64,000 nt of DNA, taken from NCBI RefSeq assembly GCF_003253735.1, contig NZ_QKYW01000009.1, forward strand, positions 1 to 64,000, read 5' to 3'. Position 1 is the stretch's first letter; every line of letters starts with the position of its first letter. Under the pieces are notes generated by a model that was given only the letters and a program-made list of their open reading frames with translations, was not told the origin of the DNA and searched no databases. A program made the position numbers and the translations under genes. Of this stretch, positions 1 to 8,380 are shown piece after piece. The DNA comes from Pseudomonas sp. URMO17WK12:I2 (GTDB lineage Bacteria; Pseudomonadota; Gammaproteobacteria; Pseudomonadales; Pseudomonadaceae).

Positions 1-30
1 CCACTCAAACCACCCTGTCGATGCCGGCGC

Positions 31-58
31 ATTCTACTCGAATTCGCCGTCCGTGCAA
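31..58 (-). promoter_or_regulatory. Downstream promoter of a tandem pair, probably rRNA operon
   Basis: Reading the minus strand there is a -35 box TTGCAC (53-58), a 16-bp spacer and a -10 box TAGAAT (31-36). It points out of the left edge of the window. No ORF begins here. In P. aeruginosa the tyrS orthologue (PA0668) is followed by a 16S rRNA gene, so an rrn operon just outside the window is a reasonable inference. Between this promoter and the one at 128-155 lies a 10-bp palindrome (74-83 with 86-96, one bulged base). Confidence 0.55.
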
Positions 59-127
59 CCTTTATTTTCGTCTAACTCTTTGTTTACAAAGGAGTTTTCA
101 GATCAGGCTGCGCCGGAAGTGGTGCGC

Positions 128-155
128 ATTATAGGCCGCCACATTTTCTGGTCAA
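128..155 (-). promoter_or_regulatory. Strong upstream promoter of a tandem pair, probably rRNA operon
   Basis: On the minus strand a TTGACC -35 (150-155) and a perfect TATAAT -10 (128-133) are separated by 16 bp. The -10 is followed by a GC-rich discriminator (GCGCACC) and the -35 is preceded by an A/T-rich, UP-element-like tract (about 156-178). This architecture is typical of rRNA promoters, and synteny with PA0668 supports that reading. The rRNA itself is outside the window. Confidence 0.65.
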
Positions 156-170
156 CCGTTTATTTTCGGT

Positions 171-1370
171 TTATTCAGATTTCAGGGTAATACGTGCAAA
201 AGCCTTCTTGCCGGCCTGGTAAACATGGGTCGCGCCCAGCTTGCATATAAAGGAACGATCAACCACCTGGCCATCGACGCGCACGCCACCAGAACCCAGC
301 AGGTCGCGAGCGACTGCCGAGTTCTTCACCAGCCCAGCCTTGTTAAGGAGCGCTGCCACCGGCATGTCTTCGCAAGCGGCCAGCTCGATCTCGGGCAAGT
401 CTTCCGGAAGCTCGCCTTCCTTCATACGATTCCCGGCAGAGCGGTGCGCGGTGGCGGCGGCCTCTTCACCGTGGAAACGCGCGACGATCTCTTCAGCCAG
501 CTTGATCTTGATGTCGCGTGGGTTGGCCCCCGCCTCGACATCCTTCTTGAACTGCTCGATCTCGTCCATGGAGCGGAAGCTGAGCAGCTCGAAGTAACGC
601 CACATCAGCGCATCCGGCATGGACACCAGCTTGTTGTACATCACGCCCGGCGCTTCCTGGATACCTATGTAGTTACCCAGCGATTTGGACATCTTCTTGA
701 CACCATCCAGCCCCTCGAGCAGCGGCATGGTGACGACACACTGGGAAGGCTGGCCGTACGCGCGCTGAAGCTCGCGCCCCATCAGCAGGTTGAATTTCTG
801 ATCGGTACCGCCCAGCTCAACGTCAGCGCGCAGCGCTACCGAGTCATAACCCTGCACGAGCGGATAAAGGAACTCATGGATGGCGATGGGCTGATTGCCG
901 GCGTAACGCTTGTCGAAGTCATCACGCTCAAGCATGCGCGCCACGGTGTACTGCGAGGCCAGGCGGATGAAATCGGCTGGGGTCAGCTGGTTTATCCAGG
1001 TGGAGTTGAAGGCGACTTCGGTCTTGGCCGGATCGAGAATCTTGAATACCTGAGCCTTGTAGGTCTCGGCATTCTCCAGCACCTGCTCGCGCGTCAGCGG
1101 TGGGCGTGTGGCGCTCTTGCCGCTGGGGTCGCCGATCATGCCGGTGAAGTCGCCGATCAGGAAGATCACCTGGTGCCCCAGCTCCTGGAACTGGCGCAGC
1201 TTATTAATGAGGACGGTATGCCCCAGGTGCAGGTCCGGTGCGGTCGGATCGAAGCCTGCCTTGATACGCAGCGGCTCACCGCGCTTGAGCTTCTCGATCA
1301 GCTCAGCTTCAACAAGGACTTCTTCTGCACCGCGCTTGATCAGCGCGAGCTGCTCTTCAACCGACTTCAT
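171..1370 (-). CDS. tyrS: Tyrosyl-tRNA synthetase
   Basis: Charges tRNA-Tyr with tyrosine in the cytoplasm. The 399-residue product has the class I signature HLGHT near residue 50, the KMSKS loop (KMSKSLGN) near residue 230, and a C-terminal S4-like RNA-binding segment. The start chosen is the ATG of MKSVEEQ at 1370. The frame stays open upstream to 1472, but those codons are rich in Arg and Cys and have no homology-like character. It is divergent from the M23 peptidase gene and adjoins probable rRNA promoters. By position it corresponds to P. aeruginosa tyrZ (PA0668), one of two tyrosyl-tRNA synthetases in that species; whether a second copy exists here cannot be seen. Confidence 0.95.
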   Translation of the reverse strand: MKSVEEQLALIKRGAEEVLVEAELIEKLKRGEPLRIKAGFDPTAPDLHLGHTVLINKLRQFQELGHQVIFLIGDFTGMIGDPSGKSATRPPLTREQVLENAETYKAQVFKILDPAKTEVAFNSTWINQLTPADFIRLASQYTVARMLERDDFDKRYAGNQPIAIHEFLYPLVQGYDSVALRADVELGGTDQKFNLLMGRELQRAYGQPSQCVVTMPLLEGLDGVKKMSKSLGNYIGIQEAPGVMYNKLVSMPDALMWRYFELLSFRSMDEIEQFKKDVEAGANPRDIKIKLAEEIVARFHGEEAAATAHRSAGNRMKEGELPEDLPEIELAACEDMPVAALLNKAGLVKNSAVARDLLGSGGVRVDGQVVDRSFICKLGATHVYQAGKKAFARITLKSE

Positions 1371-1577
1371 AGGACTCACAGCCACCAGATTCAAAAGGGA
1401 ACCAACCATACAAGATCGGCTATAAATGACAAGTTCCACCCAATAGCGCGCCCGGCAGGCACCGGCCATCACCTGCGGGCTTGCCTCAAGGCAGATTTGG
1501 TTATATTTTATACAGTTACTGCATATTCATCAGTATCTTCTTGTCCTTTTCATCTTTTCACTTCAAAAAGCAGCCTT

Positions 1578-2990
1578 ATGACCTCTACAACTAAAGCGCC
1601 GCCGCTCTATCCAAAGACACACATCATCGCAGCCAGCGGCGTCGCCGCCCTTCTAAGTCTCGCTCTTCTGGTGTTTCCCTCCCGCGAAGTAGAAGCAAAG
1701 AAGACCTTCCTCAATCTGGACATGGACAATGGCGCCGAACAGGCCCAGCAGAATCTGCAGAGCAATCAGGACGCTGCCGCTCAGCAAGACGTCGACTCTC
1801 CGTTCGCACAAATAGAAGGCAACGACGAATCGCAGAATGCCGAGCTCGACGCCGAGCCGGAAATCGCCGAGCAGCCGCCTGAGGATCCGCGTAACAAGAC
1901 GGTCACGGTCGCCAATGGCGACACGCTTTCCACGGTGTTCAGCAAGGTGGGCCTCAGCTCCAATACCCTGCATGAGGTGATCAACAGCAGCAAGGAAGCC
2001 AAGCAGCTGAGCCGGCTCAAGGTCGGCCAGGAGCTGCAGTTCCAGTTGAGCGAAGAGGGTCAACTGGAAAGCCTGCACAGCCAGCTTAGCGACCTCGAAA
2101 GCATCAGCCTGAGCAAGACCGACAGCGGCTATGACCTCAAACGTGAGATGGTCAAACCGGACGTTCATGAGTCCTACGCCCACGGGGTGATCAACAGCTC
2201 GCTGTTCGTGGCGGCCAAACGTGCCGGTCTGTCCCATAACCTGACCATGGACCTGGCCAACATCTTCGGCTACGACATCGACTTCGCCATGGATATTCGT
2301 GAAGGCGACGAGTTCGAAGTCATCTACCAGAACAAGAAGATCGGCGACAAGTCGGTCGGTACCGGCAACATTCTTTCCGCACGCTTCACCAACCGCGGCA
2401 AGACCTACACCGCGGTTCGCTATACCGACAAGCAAGGCAACGTCAGCTACTACGATGCCGACGGCAACAGCATGCGCAAGGCGTTCATCCGTACTCCGGT
2501 GGACTTTGCCCGTATCAGCTCGCGCTTCTCCAATGGCCGCAAGCACCCGATCCTCAACAAGATTCGCGCTCACAAAGGCGTCGACTATGCGGCGCCGCGC
2601 GGTACGCCGATCAAGGCAGCCGGCGATGGCAAGGTCATCCTGGCCGGTCGCAAGGGCGGCTACGGCAATACCATCGTGTTGCAACATGGCAGCCGCTACC
2701 GCACCCTCTATGCGCACATGCAGGGGTTCGCCAAGGGCGTACGCACCGGCGGCAGCGTCAAGCAGGGCCAGATCATCGGCTACATCGGCACCACCGGCCT
2801 GTCGACCGGTCCACATCTGCACTACGAGTTCCAGGTCAACGGCACCCACGTCGACCCTCTGAGCCAGAAGCTGCCGATGTCCGATCCGATCGCTCGCCAG
2901 GAAAAGCAACGTTTCCTGCAGCAGAGCAAACCGCTGATGGCGCGCATGGATCAGGAAAAAGCCACCATGCTCGCCCTCAACAAGCGCTGA
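1578..2990 (+). CDS. M23 family murein DD-endopeptidase, MepM/OapA-like
   Basis: The protein is 470 residues, starting at MTSTTKAPP. The open frame from 225 is antisense to tyrS and is not used. An N-terminal hydrophobic segment (about residues 16-35) acts as signal or anchor. An acidic Gln-rich linker follows, then an OapA/LysM-like segment (VANGDTLSTVFSKVGL, about 112-160), and a C-terminal lysostaphin-type M23 domain with the zinc ligand patterns HKGVDYAAP and HLHYEF. Members of this family cut peptide cross-links of peptidoglycan in the periplasm, allowing wall expansion. It lies 4 bp upstream of anmK, so the two are probably co-transcribed and join a hydrolase with a recycling enzyme. 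Confidence 0.92.
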   Translation: MTSTTKAPPLYPKTHIIAASGVAALLSLALLVFPSREVEAKKTFLNLDMDNGAEQAQQNLQSNQDAAAQQDVDSPFAQIEGNDESQNAELDAEPEIAEQPPEDPRNKTVTVANGDTLSTVFSKVGLSSNTLHEVINSSKEAKQLSRLKVGQELQFQLSEEGQLESLHSQLSDLESISLSKTDSGYDLKREMVKPDVHESYAHGVINSSLFVAAKRAGLSHNLTMDLANIFGYDIDFAMDIREGDEFEVIYQNKKIGDKSVGTGNILSARFTNRGKTYTAVRYTDKQGNVSYYDADGNSMRKAFIRTPVDFARISSRFSNGRKHPILNKIRAHKGVDYAAPRGTPIKAAGDGKVILAGRKGGYGNTIVLQHGSRYRTLYAHMQGFAKGVRTGGSVKQGQIIGYIGTTGLSTGPHLHYEFQVNGTHVDPLSQKLPMSDPIARQEKQRFLQQSKPLMARMDQEKATMLALNKR

Positions 2991-2994
2991 TCCC

Positions 2995-4083
2995 GTGCTC
3001 TATCTCGGTGTGATGTCCGGTACCAGTCTCGACGGGCTGGACATCGCCCTTATCGAGCAAGGCGAGCGCACTCGACTGCTCGCCCACCATTACCAAGCCC
3101 TTCCCGCCTCGCTGCGCCAGCAACTGCTTGACCTGTGCAGTTCTGGTGCGGACGAGCTCGCCCGCGCCGCCGTTGCCGAGCAGCAGTGGGCGCAACTGGT
3201 TGCCGAGGGCGTCAACAGCCTGTTGCGCGAACAGAACCTGCAACCGGACGCCATTCGCGCCATCGGCAGCCACGGCCAGACCGTGCGCCACGAACCCGCG
3301 CGGGGCTTCACCATCCAGATCGGCAACCCGGCGCTGCTGGCTGAGCTGACCGGCATCACCGTAGTGGCCGACTTTCGCCGCCGCGACGTGGCAGCTGGCG
3401 GCCAGGGTGCGCCGCTGGTACCGGCCTTTCATGAAGCACTGTTCGCCAGCCCCGGCGCTGCCCGCGCGATTCTCAACGTGGGCGGGTTCAGCAACCTCAG
3501 CCTGCTGGAAGAGGGCAAGCCTGCCAGGGGCTTCGACTGCGGGCCGGGCAACGTGCTGATGGATGCGTGGATTCACCATCATCTCGGTCATGCCTATGAC
3601 AGGGACGGCGCGTGGGCTGCCAGCGGCAAGGTGCAACCCGCGTTGCTGACGACGCTACTGGCGGATCCGTTCTTCCAGACCACCGGGCCAAAGAGTACCG
3701 GGCGCGAGCTGTTCAACCTGCCCTGGCTGATCCGGCACCTGAGCACGCAGCCGGCCTGTCAGCCGCAAGATGTACAGGCCACTCTGCTGGAGCTGACCGC
3801 CACCAGCATCGCCAGCGCTCTGCAGCAGGCGCAACCCGCGTGCAGTCAGTTGCTGGTTTGCGGTGGCGGCGCCCACAACAAGGCTTTGCTGGCACGTTTG
3901 CAGGCGCTGCTGCCCACTGCGCAGGTGAGCAGTACCGATGATCATGGCGTGCCTGCCGACTGGGTCGAGGCCATGGCATTTGCCTGGCTGGCGCACTGCT
4001 GCCTCAACGGTATTCCCGCCAACCGGCCGGAGGTTACCGGTGCTCGGGGCCTGCGAGTGCTCGGCGCCATCTACCCGGCCTGA
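2995..4083 (+). CDS. anmK: Anhydro-N-acetylmuramic acid kinase
   Basis: Converts 1,6-anhydro-MurNAc, released from recycled peptidoglycan, to MurNAc-6-phosphate using ATP. The 362-residue product begins with the family hallmark LGVMSGTSLDGLD (phosphate-binding) and contains NVGGFSNLS, FDCGPGN and CGGGAHN, all typical of the AnmK/ASKHA fold. Initiation is at GTG 2995, four bases after the stop of the M23 peptidase gene. It corresponds to PA0666. A strong hairpin terminator lies 15 bp after the stop. Confidence 0.95.
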   Translation: MLYLGVMSGTSLDGLDIALIEQGERTRLLAHHYQALPASLRQQLLDLCSSGADELARAAVAEQQWAQLVAEGVNSLLREQNLQPDAIRAIGSHGQTVRHEPARGFTIQIGNPALLAELTGITVVADFRRRDVAAGGQGAPLVPAFHEALFASPGAARAILNVGGFSNLSLLEEGKPARGFDCGPGNVLMDAWIHHHLGHAYDRDGAWAASGKVQPALLTTLLADPFFQTTGPKSTGRELFNLPWLIRHLSTQPACQPQDVQATLLELTATSIASALQQAQPACSQLLVCGGGAHNKALLARLQALLPTAQVSSTDDHGVPADWVEAMAFAWLAHCCLNGIPANRPEVTGARGLRVLGAIYPA

Positions 4084-4098
4084 GCCTACGCACAAACG

Positions 4099-4126
4099 AA
4101 AACGCCGCGCAGATGCGCGGCGTTTT
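4099..4126. terminator. Bidirectional terminator between anmK and erpA
   Basis: Perfect 12-bp inverted repeat (AAAACGCCGCGC / GCGCGGCGTTTT) with the tetraloop AGAT. The A-run on one side and T-run on the other make it work in both directions, which suits the converging anmK and erpA genes. Confidence 0.93.
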
Positions 4127-4141
4127 CATGCAAGGCAGGAC

Positions 4142-4495
4142 TCAGATCGAGAACGACGAGCCGCAACCGCAGGTGGTGGTCGCATTGGGGTTCTTGATCA
4201 CGAAGCGAGAGCCCTCGAGCCCTTCCTGGTAATCCACTTCCGCCCCCACCAGGTACTGGAAGCTCATCGGATCGACGACCAGGCTGACGCCCTCGCGTTC
4301 GACGATGGTGTCGTCGTCGGCCACTTCCTCATCGAAAGTGAAGCCGTACTGGAAGCCCGAGCAACCGCCCCCGGTGACGAACACGCGCAGTTTCAGGCGC
4401 GGGTTGCCTTCTTCATCAACCAGGCTCTTAACCTTGCTGGCCGCTCCCTGCGTGAACTGCATCGCAGCGGTTGGGGTGAAGGTTTCGACGCTCAT
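4142..4495 (-). CDS. erpA: Iron-sulfur cluster insertion protein ErpA
   Basis: A-type Fe-S carrier of 117 residues. The three cluster-ligand cysteines are visible in GGGCSGF and the C-terminal CGCGSSF. ErpA delivers [4Fe-4S] clusters to apoproteins such as IspG/IspH. Ordinary length for the family and the usual neighbour of anmK in Pseudomonas (PA0665). Transcribed on the minus strand, 76 bp after the bactofilin gene. Confidence 0.95.
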   Translation of the reverse strand: MSVETFTPTAAMQFTQGAASKVKSLVDEEGNPRLKLRVFVTGGGCSGFQYGFTFDEEVADDDTIVEREGVSLVVDPMSFQYLVGAEVDYQEGLEGSRFVIKNPNATTTCGCGSSFSI

Positions 4496-4571
4496 GTTCT
4501 ATCTCCCGGCGCCAGGCGCCAATACTGCGTGTTAGCGCTGTATTATCCGCTTACCCTAGAAAATTGGTCAA

Positions 4572-4982
4572 CTATTGTGCGTCATCGAGGCTCGACGGCA
4601 GCTCCAACGGTCGATCCTGCTCCTTGATCGGCCGCAAGCCGCCCTCGACCTGAGCGCCCATGGCCATTTCCATCAGACCGTAGTAGAGGTTACCGCGAAC
4701 CCGAGCCTTGGGACCCAGCTCGACGTGCTGGCCGGCGTAGACATCGCCGATGATCTCGCCATCGATCACTACATGGGGGGCGCGCACCTCTCCTTCAACC
4801 TGCCCCTCGACACTGACCCGCACCAGCCCCTGCTCGGTGAGGATATCGCCGAGCACCTTGCCGTCGATCTGTACCGCGCCCTGGAACTCCAGATCGCCAC
4901 GAAATACCGCGCCTGCCGCGATCAGGCTGGTTTTGCCCGCGAAGCGCTGCATGTCTGCCTTGCCCTTGCCTTTATTCCACAT
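4572..4982 (-). CDS. Bactofilin-family polymer-forming protein
   Basis: This 136-residue protein consists mostly of the bactofilin (DUF583) right-handed beta-helix, seen as short Gly/Val-rich repeats such as GDLEFQGAVQIDG, VEGEVRAPHVVIDGEIIGDVYAG and KARVRGNLYY. The N-terminus is short and basic (MWNKGKGKADMQRF). Bactofilins self-assemble without nucleotide into cytoskeletal filaments tied to cell shape or wall enzymes. It lies 13 bp downstream of the DUF6776 gene, probably in one operon. The exact role in this organism is unknown. Confidence 0.88.
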   Translation of the reverse strand: MWNKGKGKADMQRFAGKTSLIAAGAVFRGDLEFQGAVQIDGKVLGDILTEQGLVRVSVEGQVEGEVRAPHVVIDGEIIGDVYAGQHVELGPKARVRGNLYYGLMEMAMGAQVEGGLRPIKEQDRPLELPSSLDDAQ

Positions 4983-4995
4983 GGCGAACCATCAC

Positions 4996-5724
4996 CTATC
5001 CGTCAGTCCACTCGATTTGACGCTCGACGGCTTTTCCACCCTCGACATCAGCCTTGATACGTATACGTTTGGGCACGAAGCCCTCGGGAATTCGCAGTTC
5101 ACCCAGCCGCCCCCCGTCGGGGATCGCCTGCAGATGCTTGAACGCGAAGGGAATCGCCTTCTCGGTCGAGCCCTCAGGCAGATCACCACTCAACTGGCTG
5201 AGTGGCAGGTTCTTCGCCTTGCCGCCCATGCTGCCTTCCAGTTGCACGTTCAAACGCCCCTGCAGCGGCTTGTCATCCTTGCCGATGCGGCTGAGCATGA
5301 GCTTGAAACGATAGACGCCCGCTGTTTCCGTTGCGTGGACATCGAAGCTGCGGATCAGCAGGCCAGTAACCTTGCTGTCCGGGGCCAACACCCCTTTGTA
5401 GAAGGCCAGCTCCTGCTGCTGCTTGAAGTTCTGCTCTTCCAGTAGCTTGATGGTCAGGCGGCTCTGCTCGTTGGATTGCTGAGCCAGCTGCTCGCCACTG
5501 CTGAGCACCGCCATGCGCTGACGCAGCTCGTCCAGCTCGCGCGCCTGCGCCTCGGCCTGCACCTGGGTTTCCTGAAATGCCAGGGCCTGTTGCTGCGTGG
5601 ATCTGGCCTGCCACCAGCTACCGGCATAGAAAGCGAGCGGCACCGCGACAAGCAGCGCCACCAACGCGACCCGGAGGCGCCTCTCCTGCGCCCGGTTGCT
5701 GGGGCGAACCTCCCAACCTGGCAT
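4996..5724 (-). CDS. Membrane-anchored coiled-coil protein, DUF6776-like
   Basis: With the start at 5724 (MPGWEVRPS) the product is 242 residues: a short cytoplasmic N-terminus, one transmembrane helix (VALVALLVAVPLAFYAG), a Gln/Glu-rich coiled coil (about residues 45-110), and a C-terminal beta-rich region with many small Gly/Lys turns. It precedes the bactofilin gene and may form a wall- or shape-related pair with it; this is inference from position. The start is uncertain: the same frame is open to 5904 with another ATG at 5877, but no good ribosome-binding site marks either. Function unknown. Confidence 0.7.
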   Translation of the reverse strand: MPGWEVRPSNRAQERRLRVALVALLVAVPLAFYAGSWWQARSTQQQALAFQETQVQAEAQARELDELRQRMAVLSSGEQLAQQSNEQSRLTIKLLEEQNFKQQQELAFYKGVLAPDSKVTGLLIRSFDVHATETAGVYRFKLMLSRIGKDDKPLQGRLNVQLEGSMGGKAKNLPLSQLSGDLPEGSTEKAIPFAFKHLQAIPDGGRLGELRIPEGFVPKRIRIKADVEGGKAVERQIEWTDG

Positions 5725-5922
5725 CAGGATCGATACCTGAGCACAGGGCAGGCGCAGGGGCGCGGTGAAAGCACAATGGGGAAAAAGCCAGGCATCGGGC
5801 GCCTCGAAACTGTTCGACAAGAGCCGATGATAAGGCCCACCCTGCCTGCGGCCAACCGTCTTGATGACTATTGGCATCGTGGGCACTAGTATCGCAAGCC
5901 CCAACTACGAAAAGGAACGGCA

Positions 5923-6348
5923 ATGCTTTATCTGTGGATCAAAGCCCTGCACATCGTCGCCATGGTCTGCTGGTTTGCCGGTCTGTTCTACCTGCCCCGG
6001 CTGTTCGTGTACCACGCCATGAGCGAGGACGCACCGAGCCATGAACGGTTCAGCACCATGGAGCGCAAGCTGTACCGAGGCATCATGACGCCTGCGATGA
6101 TCGCCACGCTGGTACTGGGCGTAGGCCTGCTGATGCTTGCCCCCGGCTGGATGAGCCAAGGCTGGATGCATGCCAAGCTGACCCTGGTGATACTGCTGGT
6201 GGGCTACCACCATGTGTGCGGGGCCATGTACAAGCGCCTGGCCCGCGGTGAAAACAAACGCAGCCACGTGTTCTACCGCTGGTTCAACGAAGTGCCGGTG
6301 CTGTTGCTGCTCGCCATCGTCATCCTGGTTGTGGTCAGGCCATTCTGA
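5923..6348 (+). CDS. hemJ: Protoporphyrinogen IX oxidase HemJ
   Basis: Integral membrane enzyme of 141 residues, the usual HemJ length. It has four hydrophobic helices, the N-terminal WIKALHIVAMVCWFAGLFYLPR signature with its conserved His, and the later YHHVCG segment. HemJ oxidises protoporphyrinogen IX to protoporphyrin IX in haem synthesis. A Shine-Dalgarno-like AAGGAA lies a few bases upstream of the ATG. It is divergent from the DUF6776 gene. Confidence 0.92.
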   Translation: MLYLWIKALHIVAMVCWFAGLFYLPRLFVYHAMSEDAPSHERFSTMERKLYRGIMTPAMIATLVLGVGLLMLAPGWMSQGWMHAKLTLVILLVGYHHVCGAMYKRLARGENKRSHVFYRWFNEVPVLLLLAIVILVVVRPF

Positions 6349-6485
6349 TCTCGTTGATAAACACCTCTGTCGGCAGGTGAGAACCACCGCTCAAGCGCGC
6401 TAAAACCGACCCGTCCCTACTTGCCGAACGAACGGCGGCGGGATAGGGTCGGCGACCATTCCTTTCCGTGCAGACAAGGACGCGC

Positions 6486-7475
6486 ATGAGCCAGCTCCGC
6501 TACAAGATCGTCTTCGATGGAAGCCTGATGCCCGGCTCCTCGCTGGACGAGGTCAAGGCCAATCTGGCCAGCCTGTTCAAAAGCGATCGCGCACGCATCG
6601 ACGCGCTGTTCGGTCGCGGCCCGGTAGCCATCAAGCGCGACCTGGAAGAAGTCCAGGCCGAGCAGTATCTGAACGTCCTGCAACGAGCCGGCGCCCGCGC
6701 CCGCAAGGAACCGGATCTGGCCGCAGCGCTGAGCCTGGTGGAGACGGATGAAGAAATGGCGGCCAAGGCCGAACCGGCGGCACAACCGCAGACGTCGATG
6801 AGCTGCCCGAAGTGTGCACATCAGCAGCCCACGGCAGCCGAATGCGCTGCCTGTGGCGTGATCATCGAGAGGTACCTGGCCCGCCAGGCAGCGACGCCGC
6901 AAAGCAGCCCCATCCCACAGAGTTCGCCTGCGCCTGCCCAGGCTCCAACGCCCTACTCACCACCGAAAGCGGATATCGACCCCCAGGCCGGCCAAGTGGG
7001 CGAGCTGAAGATCAACTCGTTCAAGGGCCGTATCGGCCGTATGCGTTACCTGGCCTGGTCGCTGGCCTTGCTGTTCATCTTCGTTGCCATCATGGCCGGG
7101 ATCTCGGCCATCACGCTGGTCGCCGAAACCCTTGGCAGCATCCTGTTGATCGGCGCGGTTATCGGCATGCTGGTGATCAGTGCGCAGATCGGTGTGCAGC
7201 GTCTGCATGACATGGGCTGCTCGGGCTGGCTGTGGCTGCTCAACCTGGTGCCGATCATCAGCAGCGTGTTCTGGATCGTCATGCTGGTGGTGCCGGGGCC
7301 GGCCGGCAGCAACCGCTACGGCCCGCCGCCGCCACCCAACAGCCTGGGCGTGAACCTGGTGGCCGGCATCTTCCTGATTCTGCTCATTGGCGGCCTGCTG
7401 ATGCTGTTTCTCAGCGGCTTCGCGATGCTCGCCATCTTCGGCGGTCTGTTCGCCGAGCTGTTGAACGGCAATTGA
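6486..7475 (+). CDS. DUF805 membrane protein with N-terminal ribbon and zinc-finger-like segment
   Basis: The 329-residue product starts at MSQLRYK; AAGGA lies 5 bases upstream of this ATG, which favours it over the ATG at 6468. The first 90 residues resemble a small domain fused to many Pseudomonas membrane proteins (KIVFDGSLMPGSSLDEVKAN). A CPKCAHQ...CAACG pair (about residues 105-125) looks like a zinc ribbon. A Pro/Ala/Gln linker follows, and then a DUF805 domain with several transmembrane helices and the typical GRIGRMRYL and QRLHDMG motifs. Function unknown. Confidence 0.82.
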   Translation: MSQLRYKIVFDGSLMPGSSLDEVKANLASLFKSDRARIDALFGRGPVAIKRDLEEVQAEQYLNVLQRAGARARKEPDLAAALSLVETDEEMAAKAEPAAQPQTSMSCPKCAHQQPTAAECAACGVIIERYLARQAATPQSSPIPQSSPAPAQAPTPYSPPKADIDPQAGQVGELKINSFKGRIGRMRYLAWSLALLFIFVAIMAGISAITLVAETLGSILLIGAVIGMLVISAQIGVQRLHDMGCSGWLWLLNLVPIISSVFWIVMLVVPGPAGSNRYGPPPPPNSLGVNLVAGIFLILLIGGLLMLFLSGFAMLAIFGGLFAELLNGN

Positions 7476-7588
7476 TACCACGCATCCCGAGCAATTTTAT
7501 TTTCTTCACCGGTGCTGCGAGTGCAGCGCCGGTACGCCGGTTGCGGATAGGCTATGCACCTACCCCGCGAAGTGCTCTGGAGACGCTC

Positions 7589-8377
7589 ATGTCACGTTAT
7601 GCCCTGGTTACCGGTGCCTCCAGCGGTATCGGCCTGGCCCTGGCCGAAGCGCTGGCCCGCCGCGGGCGTAACCTGATCCTGGTGGCGCGCAAACGCGATG
7701 CGCTGGAAAGCATTGCCTATGAGCTGACCCAACGCTTTTCCGTGGACGTGCTGTTTCGCGTCTGCGACCTCAGCGAACCGCTACAACTCTCGGGCCTGCT
7801 TCACGAGCTTGAGCAGAACGGCCAGGTCATCGAACTGTTGGTGAACAATGCCGGGCTGGGCAGCGGCGGCGCATTCGTCGCCCAGGACTGGCGCCGTGAA
7901 CAACAATTGCTGGAGGTCAACGTGCTGGCCCTGGCGCGCCTGTGCCACGCCATCGGCACGGTCATGGCGGCACGTGGGCACGGGCAGATTCTCAATATCG
8001 CCTCGGTCGCCGCATTCCAGCCCGGCCCCTGGATGAGCAGCTACTACGCCAGCAAGGCCTATGTGTTGCACTTTTCCGAAGGCCTGCGCGAGGAACTGCG
8101 TCCCCATGGCGTCAAGGTTTCGGTACTCTGCCCGGGCCCGACCCACAGCGCCTTCTTTCGCAATGCGCAGCTCGATACCACGGCGCTCGAACGCGGCAAA
8201 CTGATGTTGAGCGCAGAAGAAGTGGCACTCATCGCCGTGCGCGGCCTGGAGCGTAACCGCGCGATCATCGTGCCCGGGTGGCGCAATCGGATGATGACGA
8301 TGGCGCCCCGGCTGTTTCCCCGCTGGCTGGTGCGGCGGATCGCGGCGCGCATCAATCGCCGTTTCGGCCGCCCCTGA
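7589..8377 (+). CDS. Short-chain dehydrogenase/reductase (SDR) family oxidoreductase
   Basis: The protein has 262 residues. The N-terminal TGASSGIG dinucleotide-binding loop, the NNAG motif (LLVNNAGLG) and the catalytic Ser-Tyr-Lys set (NIASVAAF ... SSYYASKAYV) are all present, so the enzyme should be active with NAD(P)H. The C-terminus is unusually basic and hydrophobic (PRWLVRRIAARINRRFGRP) and may contact the membrane. The substrate cannot be told from the sequence. It corresponds to PA0658 and converges with the AAA ATPase gene, leaving only 3 bp between stops. Confidence 0.88.
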   Translation: MSRYALVTGASSGIGLALAEALARRGRNLILVARKRDALESIAYELTQRFSVDVLFRVCDLSEPLQLSGLLHELEQNGQVIELLVNNAGLGSGGAFVAQDWRREQQLLEVNVLALARLCHAIGTVMAARGHGQILNIASVAAFQPGPWMSSYYASKAYVLHFSEGLREELRPHGVKVSVLCPGPTHSAFFRNAQLDTTALERGKLMLSAEEVALIAVRGLERNRAIIVPGWRNRMMTMAPRLFPRWLVRRIAARINRRFGRP

Positions 8378-8380
8378 ACG

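Noticed and set aside
225..1577. N-terminal extension of the M23 peptidase frame
   Set aside because: It runs antisense to tyrS; the real start is at 1578 just before the hydrophobic signal/anchor segment.
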